NCBI GenBank assembly: GCA_965660815.1
Contig: CBFIBG010000011.1
Span: 6,792 to 70,791 of the forward strand
Reading direction: 5' to 3'
Length of the DNA: 64,000 bases
Source of the DNA: Glaciecola sp965660815
Lineage (GTDB): Bacteria; Pseudomonadota; Gammaproteobacteria; Enterobacterales; Alteromonadaceae
Numbering within the stretch: the stretch's first letter is position 1; every line of letters begins with the position of its first letter. The translations under genes were made by a program, and so were the position numbers. The notes under the pieces were generated by a model. That model did no database searches. It was not told where the DNA came from and saw only the letters and a program-made list of their open reading frames with translations. Shown here one piece after another: positions 36,106 to 45,233 of the stretch.

Positions 36106-36704
36106 GTCCGAACCCACTTGACCAACTCGCAGATATAAATGTGCCACAAACGGTCTCACTATGGCCCTTGGCAGTAGGTTATTGGATGATATTAGGTCTC
36201 GCTTGTATTGCGGTGGCCATGGTAATTATTTGGGCAACTAAATACAAACACAGAAATAAAGCCAAAAAGCAGGCATTAACTCTAGTGAATAACCTTAACA
36301 CTGAAGATCCTGAGTTTGCGCCAAAACTTCAAGTAATATTAAAAACCGTCGTTGCGCAATATCGAGGTTTAGACGACGCCTCCAAAAGTTTTGGCGAGAC
36401 ATACAGTGCTATACTGATAAAGATGTACAACGGCAAAAACACGGACAGCATCAAACAGTTAGGCAATTACTTATATCACTGCTTATATAGCCAAGCCACT
36501 GCTCAATCAGCACAGAATTCCGAAGGATTAGCTCAAAAGCCAACATCCGAACTGGACACGAGTGAACACAAATCCCAAGACTGGTTGAGCAGTCTTACCG
36601 TAAAGACAATTGCATTAGATTGGCTCAAAAACCTAAACACATCTCAAATCTCGTCAGACACAGATGTTCGTCAAACTAGTCCTTTTGGAGCAAGAGAATG
36701 TTAG
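36102..36704 (+). CDS. DUF4381 membrane protein of the moxR-bat operon
   Basis: The 200-residue protein has one membrane segment (MILGLACIAVAMVIIWATKY) near residues 27-47 after a proline-containing N-terminus (LDQLADINVPQTVSLWPLA), which is the DUF4381 pattern. The rest is cytoplasmic and helical. It overlaps its neighbours at both ends (4 and 7 bp). It is presumed to be a scaffold of the MoxR/Bat membrane complex. Confidence 0.88.
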   Translation: MSPNPLDQLADINVPQTVSLWPLAVGYWMILGLACIAVAMVIIWATKYKHRNKAKKQALTLVNNLNTEDPEFAPKLQVILKTVVAQYRGLDDASKSFGETYSAILIKMYNGKNTDSIKQLGNYLYHCLYSQATAQSAQNSEGLAQKPTSELDTSEHKSQDWLSSLTVKTIALDWLKNLNTSQISSDTDVRQTSPFGAREC

Positions 36705-37738
36705 AGTTTGTATGGTGGCCTTTATTGCTGTTAGCCCCGTTGCCGTTTATTTTGCGAATAGTAATGCCAAGTAAGAATAAAGAGGCACAGGCTGCCTTGT
36801 ACTTCCCTCATATCAAACGCGTATCTCAGAATGTAAAAACAAAAAACAAAGGTTCTGTGTTCAAGTTATTTATTGCTACATTGGCATGGCTTGCACTACT
36901 AATAGCGAGTGCTCGCCCTATATGGTTTGGAGAGCCAATTTCTATTCCATCCGAGGGCAGAGATCTCATGTTAGCAGTTGACCTCTCTCGCAGTATGGAA
37001 CAACAAGACATGGTTGTGAATGGCGCTCAAGTTGATAGATTGAGGATGGTCAAATCTGTCATGGACGATTTTATTGACCGCAGGGTGGGCGACAGACTCG
37101 GTCTCATACTATTTGCAGATACGGCTTACTTGCAAGCCCCATTGACATTTGACAGAGAAATAATAAGACAGTTCTTATCCGAAAGCGTCATTGGCTTAGT
37201 GGGCGACAGCACTGCTATTGGCGATGCCATAGGACTTGCGGTAAAACGTTTCACTGAAAGAGAGGAATCAAACAGAGTACTCGTTTTGCTAACAGATGGA
37301 AGAAATACAGCAGGTAACATCAGTGTAGACCAGGCACTGGAGCTAGCTAAAAGCAATGAAGTCACGATCTATGCAATAGGCGTTGGCTCAGATGAACAAA
37401 TACAAAATAGTTTTTTTGGGCCCAGACGGTTTAATCCGTCAAGGGACTTGGATGAAACGTCATTGATAAAACTCGCAGAACAAACCGGTGGGGAGTATTT
37501 TCGAGCTAGAAATGCACAAGAATTATCTCAAATATACACGTTACTTGACATTCTAGAGCCAATAAAAGGCAGTGAAAAGACTTTAAGGCCTCGGCAAGAA
37601 CTGTTTTATTACCCATTAACTGCCGCTTTATGTTTAGCCGCGGCACTTTGTATATTCCCTTTGTTATTGGTATCCATAAGACGATTGCAAACAAATGCCA
37701 AAAAACTTGAAGGAAACGTAGACCGGAGGCAGTTATGA
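36698..37738 (+). CDS. batA: VWA-domain membrane protein BatA
   Basis: Membrane segments at the N-terminus (WWPLLLLAPLPFILRIV and LFIATLAWLALLIASA) and near residue 310 flank a von Willebrand A domain. The MIDAS residues are complete: AVDLSRSM (DxSxS), GDSTAIGDA (Thr) and LLTDGRN (Asp). BatA proteins occur with MoxR and BatB-D in a system linked to oxidative or envelope stress tolerance in Bacteroides, Leptospira and Francisella. The role here is inferred. Confidence 0.92.
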   Translation: MLEFVWWPLLLLAPLPFILRIVMPSKNKEAQAALYFPHIKRVSQNVKTKNKGSVFKLFIATLAWLALLIASARPIWFGEPISIPSEGRDLMLAVDLSRSMEQQDMVVNGAQVDRLRMVKSVMDDFIDRRVGDRLGLILFADTAYLQAPLTFDREIIRQFLSESVIGLVGDSTAIGDAIGLAVKRFTEREESNRVLVLLTDGRNTAGNISVDQALELAKSNEVTIYAIGVGSDEQIQNSFFGPRRFNPSRDLDETSLIKLAEQTGGEYFRARNAQELSQIYTLLDILEPIKGSEKTLRPRQELFYYPLTAALCLAAALCIFPLLLVSIRRLQTNAKKLEGNVDRRQL

Positions 37739-39702
37739 ATCAGATAGTTGCTAATTTTCAGTTTATAAGACCCGAATATTTTTTTGTGCTCATTCCATTA
37801 TTCCTAGGATATGTACTGAAGCTTAAGTTTGCTCAACACGCTAATATTTGGCAAAACCTGTTACCGAATCATTTATACCAAAATATGGTAATCAAAAAGG
37901 GAGTGTATCAATCCAATAAATTTGTTCATGTGTTAATGGTAGCCATGGTTATATCAACCATTGCGCTTGCAGGCCCCACATGGGAAAAATTACCCCAGAC
38001 TGTGTATCAGTCGCAAGCAGGTAAAGTTGTATTGTTAGATATGTCTATGTCGATGCGCGCAACGGACCTTACTCCTGATCGACTGACGCGCGCAAAATTT
38101 AAGGCTCTGGACTTAATTGATGAAGTCAAAGAGGGAGAAACTGGAGTAATTGCCTACGCTGGCGATGCATTTGTCATCAGTCCGCTCACTGACGATATTG
38201 GCAACCTTAAAACATTAATTCCATCGTTATCCCCAGATATCATGCCTATCCAAGGGAGTTATGCATTGTACGGCTTGCAACGCTCTGAAGAGTTATTAAT
38301 CAACGCTGGATATCAATCTGGGCAAATCTATTGGTTCACAGATGGAATACAGTATGAAGAAGTACAAGACATACGGGACTTTATAAATACAAGCAACTTT
38401 GAAGTATCAGCCTTGCTCGTAGGCACAGAAGCAGGCGCTCCGATAAGTATGACTGATGGTCAACTCTTAAAAGATAGAACTGGAAAAATTGTCATTCCCA
38501 GCATAAATGAACGCTATATGAACCAAGCAATGCAAGGTACAAAAGGGTCTTATCAGTTATTTACGCCCGATAACAGTGATATTAAAGGCATAAAAAGAAA
38601 GATAGAATTTGAACAGAAACAAGCTTCCGAAGTCCAAGACGCTAGTTCTGACATGTTTAGAGATATGGGGCCCTATCTAGTGATTTTGCTTTTACCAATA
38701 GCTGCTTATGCCTTTAGAAAAGGTATTTTAAGTGTTGTTCTAACCATGGGTCTATTGGTTTCGATGGGCCATTCAAATCCAGCATTAGCACAAACCAAAT
38801 TAAACGTTGAATCTCCAGATAACGAATTTGGTAGCTCAGCAAGTGCCCAAGTTTCAGCAAATTCATTGGTAAGCAAACTGTTCAAAAATCCAGACCAACG
38901 AGGCAAACTCGCTTTTGACAATCAAAATTATCAGCATGCTACAGAATTATTTAAAGACAAAGAGTGGCAAGCCGCGAGCGCATACAAAATGGCTGAATAT
39001 GAGAAAGCCGAATTAATTTACAACGAACTAGAAGGTATCGAAAATTTATATAACAAAGCGAACGCTCAAGCCAAACAAGGTAAGCTACTTGAAGCACTAG
39101 AGAGTTATGAGCAAGTTTTGGAAAATGAACCTAGACATAAGCGTGCTTTGAAAAACAAAGCTATTGTTGAAGAACTGTTGGAGCAACAGTCTGATCAGGA
39201 ACAGTCCAATCAAGAGCCTTCTCAAGACCAGCAATCGCCTCAAGAACAAGAACAAAGTAATAATCAAAACGACTCGTCGCAACAAAATTCGCCACAGCAG
39301 GAGCAAGATAGTCAAGATCAAAGCGCACAACAGAAGAATCAAAGTAATGACCAGCAATCATCACAGCAAAATAGCAACCAACCGCAAGATTCTCAGATGC
39401 AACAAGATCCTAGCCAAAATAGCGAACAAAATGACGAACAATTAGACGATCCCAGGAATAATAAGCAACAAACTGCGGGGCAAGAGCAACCTAGTATGGA
39501 TAGTGATGAACAAAAGTCAGCGATATCCAACCAGATTGATATGGATAAGCTTACGCCTGAACAAAAAGAAGAATTGCAAAGGATGCAAATGATCATGAAC
39601 AAAGTTCCCGACGACCCAGCCTTTCTGCTAAAACGTAAAATGTTGCTTGAAGCACAAAGGCGCCAGCGCACGCCATTAGCGCCAACTCAACAGACTTGGT
39701 AA
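37735..39702 (+). CDS. batB: BatB-type VWA protein fused to a TPR (BatC-like) domain with a Gln-rich tail
   Basis: The 655 residues combine a VWA domain (VVLLDMSMSMRATDL; FTDGIQYEE) between membrane segments at ~65-80 and ~315-340, TPR repeats at ~420-485 (ASAYKMAEYEKAELIYNELE), and a highly biased Gln/Ser/Asn/Asp stretch at ~485-600. The MIDAS Thr position reads GSYALYG, so metal binding may be altered. The fusion replaces separate batB and batC genes. The start overlaps batA by 4 bp. Confidence 0.92.
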   Translation: MNQIVANFQFIRPEYFFVLIPLFLGYVLKLKFAQHANIWQNLLPNHLYQNMVIKKGVYQSNKFVHVLMVAMVISTIALAGPTWEKLPQTVYQSQAGKVVLLDMSMSMRATDLTPDRLTRAKFKALDLIDEVKEGETGVIAYAGDAFVISPLTDDIGNLKTLIPSLSPDIMPIQGSYALYGLQRSEELLINAGYQSGQIYWFTDGIQYEEVQDIRDFINTSNFEVSALLVGTEAGAPISMTDGQLLKDRTGKIVIPSINERYMNQAMQGTKGSYQLFTPDNSDIKGIKRKIEFEQKQASEVQDASSDMFRDMGPYLVILLLPIAAYAFRKGILSVVLTMGLLVSMGHSNPALAQTKLNVESPDNEFGSSASAQVSANSLVSKLFKNPDQRGKLAFDNQNYQHATELFKDKEWQAASAYKMAEYEKAELIYNELEGIENLYNKANAQAKQGKLLEALESYEQVLENEPRHKRALKNKAIVEELLEQQSDQEQSNQEPSQDQQSPQEQEQSNNQNDSSQQNSPQQEQDSQDQSAQQKNQSNDQQSSQQNSNQPQDSQMQQDPSQNSEQNDEQLDDPRNNKQQTAGQEQPSMDSDEQKSAISNQIDMDKLTPEQKEELQRMQMIMNKVPDDPAFLLKRKMLLEAQRRQRTPLAPTQQTW

Positions 39703-39708
39703 TTAAAT

Positions 39709-41415
39709 ATGTCATCGATTTTTAAGTTCACATTTAAACTGATACTTTTAATATTTGTATTGCACGCTAAGCTATCTTTGGCGGACGTAGACCAATTAAC
39801 CGCCAGCGTTGATAAAAATAGCATCTTACTTGATGAATCTATCCGACTAACCGTTGTTGCTTCAGGTAGTGCTGACAAAAACGCAATAGATTTCAGTAAA
39901 TTATCGAATAATTTTAGTCTAAGTACGCCTTCATTTAGCCAATCTACTCAGATCATCAATGGCGATATGACCCGAACCGTTAGTTGGTCATTAAATTTAT
40001 ATCCAAAACAAATCGGTACCTTCGACATTCCAAGCTTTGAAGTAAATGGAAAACGCTCTCAGCCTTTTAAAGTAAATGTTTTACCCATAACCTCTGCTAA
40101 TACTAACCAACCAAGAGAGTTTTTTGTCACGTCAGAAATTGATGCTCAAAACATATTCTTGCAACAGCAGATCTTATATACAGTGAAAATTCATCTGTCT
40201 AGAGACATAGAACGAGGCCAACTTTCAATGCCTCAATTACAGGGCGCTGTAATAGAACAAATAGGCGATGATAAAGACTATCAACAGATCTTAAATGGCG
40301 TAAGATATCGGATAATTGAGCGTAAATACGCCGTTATCCCCCAAGCCAGCGGCAATTTTTTAATCCAAGGGCCAATTTTTGAAGCCGAGGTTTTAACCAA
40401 CTCAAGAAGAAGTTTTGCAAATTTTGGACGCACTCAGCGAATTACTAGACGCGCCCCAGACATCGATATAGAAGTACAACCCATACCTTCAAATTATAGC
40501 TTCACATGGCTCCCGAGTGAGTTTGTAGAAGTAACAGAAGAATGGCAAGGAGATGAGGACAATCTAGTGGCAGGCGAACCGATTACGCGAACGATTACGC
40601 TTACCGCTTTGGGCTTAACTAAAGAACAATTACCTAACATTGAAATGCCCTATCACCCGAGTTTCAAGGTGTATCCTGAACAACCTAAATTGACTACTGT
40701 TGAACGCAATAACGATTTGATCGCGCAGGGCGTGTATAACAGTGCGATTATTCCATCTGAGAGTGGTTCATTTGTTTTACCAGAGTTGAGGATCCCTTGG
40801 TTCAATGTGAAAACTGGTAATACTGAGTTTGCTTATATTCCCGCTAAAACTATACAAGTCAAACCCAGTGTAATCGCCAATACTCAAGCTCCTAGTAACC
40901 AAATCGATGCCGAATTACAGCCCTCTGACCAACTATCCGTTAGTGCCGAAAGTGATGGCGATAACGATTACATTTATTATATCTACTTATTAATTTCTAC
41001 TAATATATTAACTCTGGTCGCGCTGTATGTTATCTGGCTTTCTAAAGCAAATTTTAGAACTGCAGACAGCGATCATCCCGAAAATTTGAATCATTACACT
41101 ATTGATGAAAACTCCGCTTTTAATACTCTTAAATCAGCATTAGAACAGGGAAGATTAGACACGTTTGATAAAGACATTAACCTTTGGCTTCAGGCTCTTT
41201 TAGGAGATAAACATTATTCAGTTAGTTCTAGCTTGTCTAGGTTTCCAAGCAGTCGCGCTTTACCTCATTATAACGAAGTGCTTATCCAAAGATACGGCTC
41301 AGGCGACTCTGATATAAATTACCGCAGTTTGATCAAGGCATTGGCAGACCTAAGAGCAGAAGCAAAGAACACGCAAAGCACTCCGGCAATCAATCAACTA
41401 TATCCCATCGGTTGA
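39709..41415 (+). CDS. batD: BatD protein
   Basis: The 568-residue protein has a signal peptide (LILLIFVLHAKLSLA), tandem beta-rich domains with the BatD motif (LDESIRLTVVASGSADKNAI; FFVTSEIDAQNIFLQQQILYTVKI in two parts), a membrane segment near residues 425-445 (YLLISTNILTLVALYVIWL) and a short cytoplasmic tail. It is the last gene of the moxR-bat operon, 6 bp after batB, and would present its domains to the periplasm. Confidence 0.93.
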   Translation: MSSIFKFTFKLILLIFVLHAKLSLADVDQLTASVDKNSILLDESIRLTVVASGSADKNAIDFSKLSNNFSLSTPSFSQSTQIINGDMTRTVSWSLNLYPKQIGTFDIPSFEVNGKRSQPFKVNVLPITSANTNQPREFFVTSEIDAQNIFLQQQILYTVKIHLSRDIERGQLSMPQLQGAVIEQIGDDKDYQQILNGVRYRIIERKYAVIPQASGNFLIQGPIFEAEVLTNSRRSFANFGRTQRITRRAPDIDIEVQPIPSNYSFTWLPSEFVEVTEEWQGDEDNLVAGEPITRTITLTALGLTKEQLPNIEMPYHPSFKVYPEQPKLTTVERNNDLIAQGVYNSAIIPSESGSFVLPELRIPWFNVKTGNTEFAYIPAKTIQVKPSVIANTQAPSNQIDAELQPSDQLSVSAESDGDNDYIYYIYLLISTNILTLVALYVIWLSKANFRTADSDHPENLNHYTIDENSAFNTLKSALEQGRLDTFDKDINLWLQALLGDKHYSVSSSLSRFPSSRALPHYNEVLIQRYGSGDSDINYRSLIKALADLRAEAKNTQSTPAINQLYPIG

Positions 41416-41512
41416 TAGGCTGGACTTACTAAAATTATGGCTCCTGCTAGCCGTAATCAATAAAAAGTTAAAACATGGAAATATTTTTTAGCATGCGTCG
41501 GTCTTATTGGTC

Positions 41513-42025
41513 ATGAATACAAAACAGAACCGATATGAAGCCTTGGTGAAGGCACTGCACGCAGATATCTATCGATACGCGCTGTGGTTAATAAAAGATA
41601 AGGCAATTGCTGAAGATGTTGTTCAAGAAACTTTCTTGCGAGCGTGGAAATCTTTGGATTCGTTAAAGGATGAAAATGCAGCAAAAGCTTGGTTAATCAC
41701 AATTTTACGTCGCGAAAATGCAAGGAGATTTGAACGCAAACAATTTGATACGGTAGATATAGACGATGTGTCTATTTCCGATCCTACACAACACAGTGAA
41801 GATAAGATAGGGCAAAGAGAAATAAGAAGAGCCATCTCAGGCTTAAGCGAAGAATATAGAGAGCCACTTATATTACAAATAATAATGGGCTTCAGCGGTG
41901 ACGAAATTGCTGAGCAACTGGACTTGAATAAAAATACAGTAATGACAAGACTGTTTAGGGCACGAAATCAACTAAAAGATATTTTGACCAAACAAATGAG
42001 TTTGGGGGAGCGCGTAAATGGATGA
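41513..42025 (+). CDS. ECF-type RNA polymerase sigma factor
   Basis: The 170 residues have sigma region 2 (ADIYRYALWLIKDKAIAEDV, VQETFLRAWKSLDSL) and region 4 (LSEEYREPLILQIIMGFSGDEIAEQL, LNKNTVMTRLFRARNQLKD). The longest frame begins at a TTG six bases earlier; ATG 41513 is preferred. It overlaps the downstream DUF3379 gene by 8 bp, the usual layout of a sigma/anti-sigma pair, and lies 97 bp after batD, so it may control or be cotranscribed with the bat operon. Confidence 0.92.
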   Translation: MNTKQNRYEALVKALHADIYRYALWLIKDKAIAEDVVQETFLRAWKSLDSLKDENAAKAWLITILRRENARRFERKQFDTVDIDDVSISDPTQHSEDKIGQREIRRAISGLSEEYREPLILQIIMGFSGDEIAEQLDLNKNTVMTRLFRARNQLKDILTKQMSLGERVNG

Positions 42026-42719
42026 TTTAAGTTTTAGAAAGGCCATATATGCACAGCCTTTTACCAAAGACCCTAAAGTTATTGAAGCCGCTAGAAAGGA
42101 TCCTAAAAAACAAGCGTTTTGGGAAGAAGTTAAAAAAATGGAATTTGAATTGCAAGAAGCGATGCATGTTCCTGTGCCTGAAAGTTTGGCTGAAAAATTA
42201 ATTCTAAGACAATCTCTAGATTCTCACCGTAAAGGGAAAAGAAAACAGCCTTGGTATTTGGCGTTGGCAGCATCCGTCGTTTTTGTCGCGGTGTTAAGTG
42301 CAGTATTGTTAAATCAAGGTCGAGGTAACCTACAAGCAGATGTGTTCTCACACATGAGCCATGTTGGTTATGAAGTAATGAAGGGATCTCAGGTTAATAT
42401 AGATATCATTAACGATAAACTGGCAATCTTTAATGGCAGTATTGAGCAAGATATTGGTGAAGTTATATCCGCAAATTATTGTTACTTGAACACCATAAAA
42501 AGTCTTCATTTGATCATAAAAGGAGAAACAGGTTTAACCTCAATGTTTGTTATACCAAACTCTTTATCAGACTCTTTAAGCAATAGTTTTAGTAACGCAA
42601 AATATAAGGGCGCGTCGTTTAATATTGACTCAGCAAAAGTGATAATTGTAAGCGACTCAACAGAGGCGGTTACAGACATGCAACAAAGAGCAAAGAAAGC
42701 GCTCTCTTTTTCTGCTTAA
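42018..42719 (+). CDS. DUF3379 family protein, putative anti-sigma factor
   Basis: The 233-residue protein has a cytoplasmic N-terminal ~75 residues (LSFRKAIYAQPFTKDPKVIE), one membrane segment near residues 80-98 (WYLALAASVVFVAVLSAVLL) and a periplasmic C-terminal part. This layout and its overlap with an ECF sigma gene identify a DUF3379 membrane anti-sigma candidate. The N-terminal part would bind the sigma factor. The signal it responds to is unknown. Confidence 0.88.
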   Translation: MDDLSFRKAIYAQPFTKDPKVIEAARKDPKKQAFWEEVKKMEFELQEAMHVPVPESLAEKLILRQSLDSHRKGKRKQPWYLALAASVVFVAVLSAVLLNQGRGNLQADVFSHMSHVGYEVMKGSQVNIDIINDKLAIFNGSIEQDIGEVISANYCYLNTIKSLHLIIKGETGLTSMFVIPNSLSDSLSNSFSNAKYKGASFNIDSAKVIIVSDSTEAVTDMQQRAKKALSFSA

Positions 42720-42730
42720 CTATATAAATT

Positions 42731-42770
42731 ACTCAATCAAAGCTTAAGTTAATGCCTTGAGCTTTGAGTT
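42731..42770. terminator. Hairpin between DUF3379 gene and the convergent chemoreceptor gene
   Basis: ACTCAA plus AAAGCTTAAG pairs with CTTGAGCTTTGAGT with a two-base bulge and one G-U. No clear T-run follows on either strand, so the hairpin may be weak. Confidence 0.4.
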
Positions 42771-42843
42771 AGACAAGCACCTTCTTAACATACAATATGG
42801 CGTTGATAATAACGAGCTAGATATGCGCGCAAAATGCCGTGTG

Positions 42844-44952
42844 TTAAGCGATTTTAAATCGTTGCATTAAGTTATTTAACTGGTTACCCAATTCAGTTAA
42901 TCTTGAAGCGGTATTTTGCATATTCTTAGCGGTTTGAGAATTTTCGCCCGCAACTTGGGATATGTTAGCGACCGCTGATGCTATTTCTCTTGATGCAGCG
43001 GCTTGTTCGCCAAGACCAGTTTTAATTCTTACCATAGCTTCCAAAACATCATTAGTACCATCTGATATTTGAGATACCGATGAACTTACGTCTCTCGCTC
43101 TTTCCACACTGTCATTAACAGTCGTTTGCGTTTTTTGAGTATCGGTGCTGACTTTAGAAGTACTCTCCAACACTTTTTGTATCATGCTTTCTATTTCTTG
43201 AGACGAAGAACCTGTTCTTCCTGCAAGCCCCCTAACCTCGTCTGCCACCACCGCAAAGCCTCTACCAGCATCACCCGCACGGGCAGCCTCGATAGCAGCG
43301 TTTAACGCAAGTAAGTTTGTTTGCTCGGCGACTTCTCGAATGACAGTCACTATATTGGTAATTTCGCTGGCCAAAGATTCAAGCTCAAAAATCGCTTTCG
43401 AGGTTTCATTCACTGAACACGACACATCATCTATCTTGTTAGAGATTTCAAAAATAGATTCCCCACCTTGAATTGCAGATCGGCTAGCGATATCTGATAA
43501 CTCATGGGCCGTTGCAGTGTTTTCGTTTATGTGTTCAATTGAAACAGACAACTCTTCTATTGCCGCTGCTAACGTAGTGGCTGATCCGGCCTGTTCTTCA
43601 GCCGACTTACTCGATTCGTCAGACGCGTTTCTAAGTTCATCCAAATTATCTCTCAGCGCTAAAGACTCCTGTCTTATTGAGGCGGCTATTTCGTGTAGAT
43701 TATTTCGCATTACCCCTAAACGACCAATGAGTTCGCCAATTTCATCTTCTCTTGGTGTTGGTAACTCTGCCAATAAATTTCCTTTTGCAATTTCAATTGC
43801 AGATAATCCGGCCTCTTTTATTGGTTTGATAACGGATCTTACAGAAATAAAGCTTAAAACTAATCCGATAATTACGCCAATGAAAGATATTGCGAATAGA
43901 ATGATTGTGGAGGAACTAAGAAATTCTCTTGATTGCTTGACCAAGTTGACATTCCACTGTTCAGTTTGTGCCACTGTATTATCTATTGCATTTCTGTGTT
44001 GTATATATAGAGATTGTAACTCTGTTACTAGCTTTGATATTCGAGCATCGTCTTGGGAATTTAAAGCAGTAAAGTACTCAGTTGTGGCCAGCTCATAAAA
44101 ACTTAGGGCATAATTTTTTGAGGTGCCTAGAAACGCTTCTCGAAGTGTTTCGGGTAACTTTTGATGCGCACTTTGCCAATAACTGATCCTATCATTATAG
44201 GCTTGTTGCAATTTAATAAGTTTATTTCGATATTCTTGTGACTCTTCACCAGTAGCCGTTTGCAGCTCAAGTACTGTTAAGTAGCTTTCGATAATGTAGT
44301 TGGGCGGGGGCAAAATATCAGCCAGCAAGTCTTTACTTTCAACAATGACCGCAAAACGTTTACCATCTACTCCGCTTGAGTAAATAGCGTTCGCAGACCA
44401 TATGCTTATTCCTAATAATAACAGACTAAGTAAAAAGTTTGAGCTAAAAAGCCTAACTCTCACTGACTTTGTCCAAGGTTTACCTACAAAGGATAAAAAG
44501 TCCCTTAGTTTGCTGTCAACTAGAACCTTTCCAGCAGCCAGTTTTACAGGCACACCTTTGCGCATCTTTTTATAAAGCTCTTCGGCTTGCACACACTCAT
44601 GCTGGCTTGGCTTCGTTCTAACTGACATGTAACCAGTGCCATCGGGAATAGGATTGACATTTGCTTTAACCCAATAATAACCACCATTTTTGCGTCTATT
44701 TTTGACCATCCCTTGCCATGGTTTATTTGATTTAAGAGTCGCCCACATGTCCCTAAAAGCCTCTTCTGGCATATCTGGGTGACGGATCATGTTGTGGTGC
44801 TGACCTATGAGCTCATCTTTATTAAAACCACTTGCCACTACAAACTCATCGTTGCAATCTACGATTCTACCTAATTGGTCAGTTTTACTGATAATTGCGG
44901 CACCGTCAGAAATTATGTATTGTTCGTCGGTAACGGGCAGGTTCTTTCTCAT
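42844..44952 (-). CDS. Aer-like methyl-accepting chemotaxis protein with PAS domain
   Basis: An N-terminal PAS domain (DQLGRIVDCNDEFVVASGF, IRHPDMPEEAFRDMW, GGYYWVKANVNPIPDG) resembles Aer redox sensors, which bind FAD. Two membrane segments (~165-190 and ~355-380) enclose a ~160-residue periplasmic domain that Aer lacks. HAMP follows, then the signalling hairpin EQTNLLALNAAIEAARAGDA with FAVVADEVRGLAGRT. The protein should couple to CheA/CheW. The mixture of PAS and a periplasmic domain suggests two inputs. No che genes are in the window. Confidence 0.92.
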   Translation of the reverse strand: MRKNLPVTDEQYIISDGAAIISKTDQLGRIVDCNDEFVVASGFNKDELIGQHHNMIRHPDMPEEAFRDMWATLKSNKPWQGMVKNRRKNGGYYWVKANVNPIPDGTGYMSVRTKPSQHECVQAEELYKKMRKGVPVKLAAGKVLVDSKLRDFLSFVGKPWTKSVRVRLFSSNFLLSLLLLGISIWSANAIYSSGVDGKRFAVIVESKDLLADILPPPNYIIESYLTVLELQTATGEESQEYRNKLIKLQQAYNDRISYWQSAHQKLPETLREAFLGTSKNYALSFYELATTEYFTALNSQDDARISKLVTELQSLYIQHRNAIDNTVAQTEQWNVNLVKQSREFLSSSTIILFAISFIGVIIGLVLSFISVRSVIKPIKEAGLSAIEIAKGNLLAELPTPREDEIGELIGRLGVMRNNLHEIAASIRQESLALRDNLDELRNASDESSKSAEEQAGSATTLAAAIEELSVSIEHINENTATAHELSDIASRSAIQGGESIFEISNKIDDVSCSVNETSKAIFELESLASEITNIVTVIREVAEQTNLLALNAAIEAARAGDAGRGFAVVADEVRGLAGRTGSSSQEIESMIQKVLESTSKVSTDTQKTQTTVNDSVERARDVSSSVSQISDGTNDVLEAMVRIKTGLGEQAAASREIASAVANISQVAGENSQTAKNMQNTASRLTELGNQLNNLMQRFKIA

Positions 44953-45233
44953 TTGGGGATGCTCTCAGAATTGAAATTTATTATGCTCAAATAGTGAGTT
45001 ATAAAAAATTATTACCATGTATATCTTATCGTCCTTCTATCCAAAGACTTGAATAATTAATAGTCAAATTTTGTGTAAGAAGATTTCAGACATAATACCG
45101 TCGATAACCACTTGTGCTAGTTAAGCAATAAGGCGTTAAAGCGCCTTCTGATTTAGGTTATATGGGGTCTTGCCTTTAGATTTAATCTCAAACTGTTACA
45201 CTATGTGAGTACTTTAATAAACATGGAGCAGTC

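Noticed and set aside
39180..39520. CAA/CAG-rich stretch as a tandem repeat or CRISPR-like array
   Set aside because: It is low-complexity coding sequence for the Gln/Ser/Asn/Asp-rich BatB tail; no regular repeat unit or spacers.
45130..45147. AAGGCG/CGCCTT hairpin upstream of putP as a terminator
   Set aside because: Short stem, no T-run, and no plus-strand gene ends before it.
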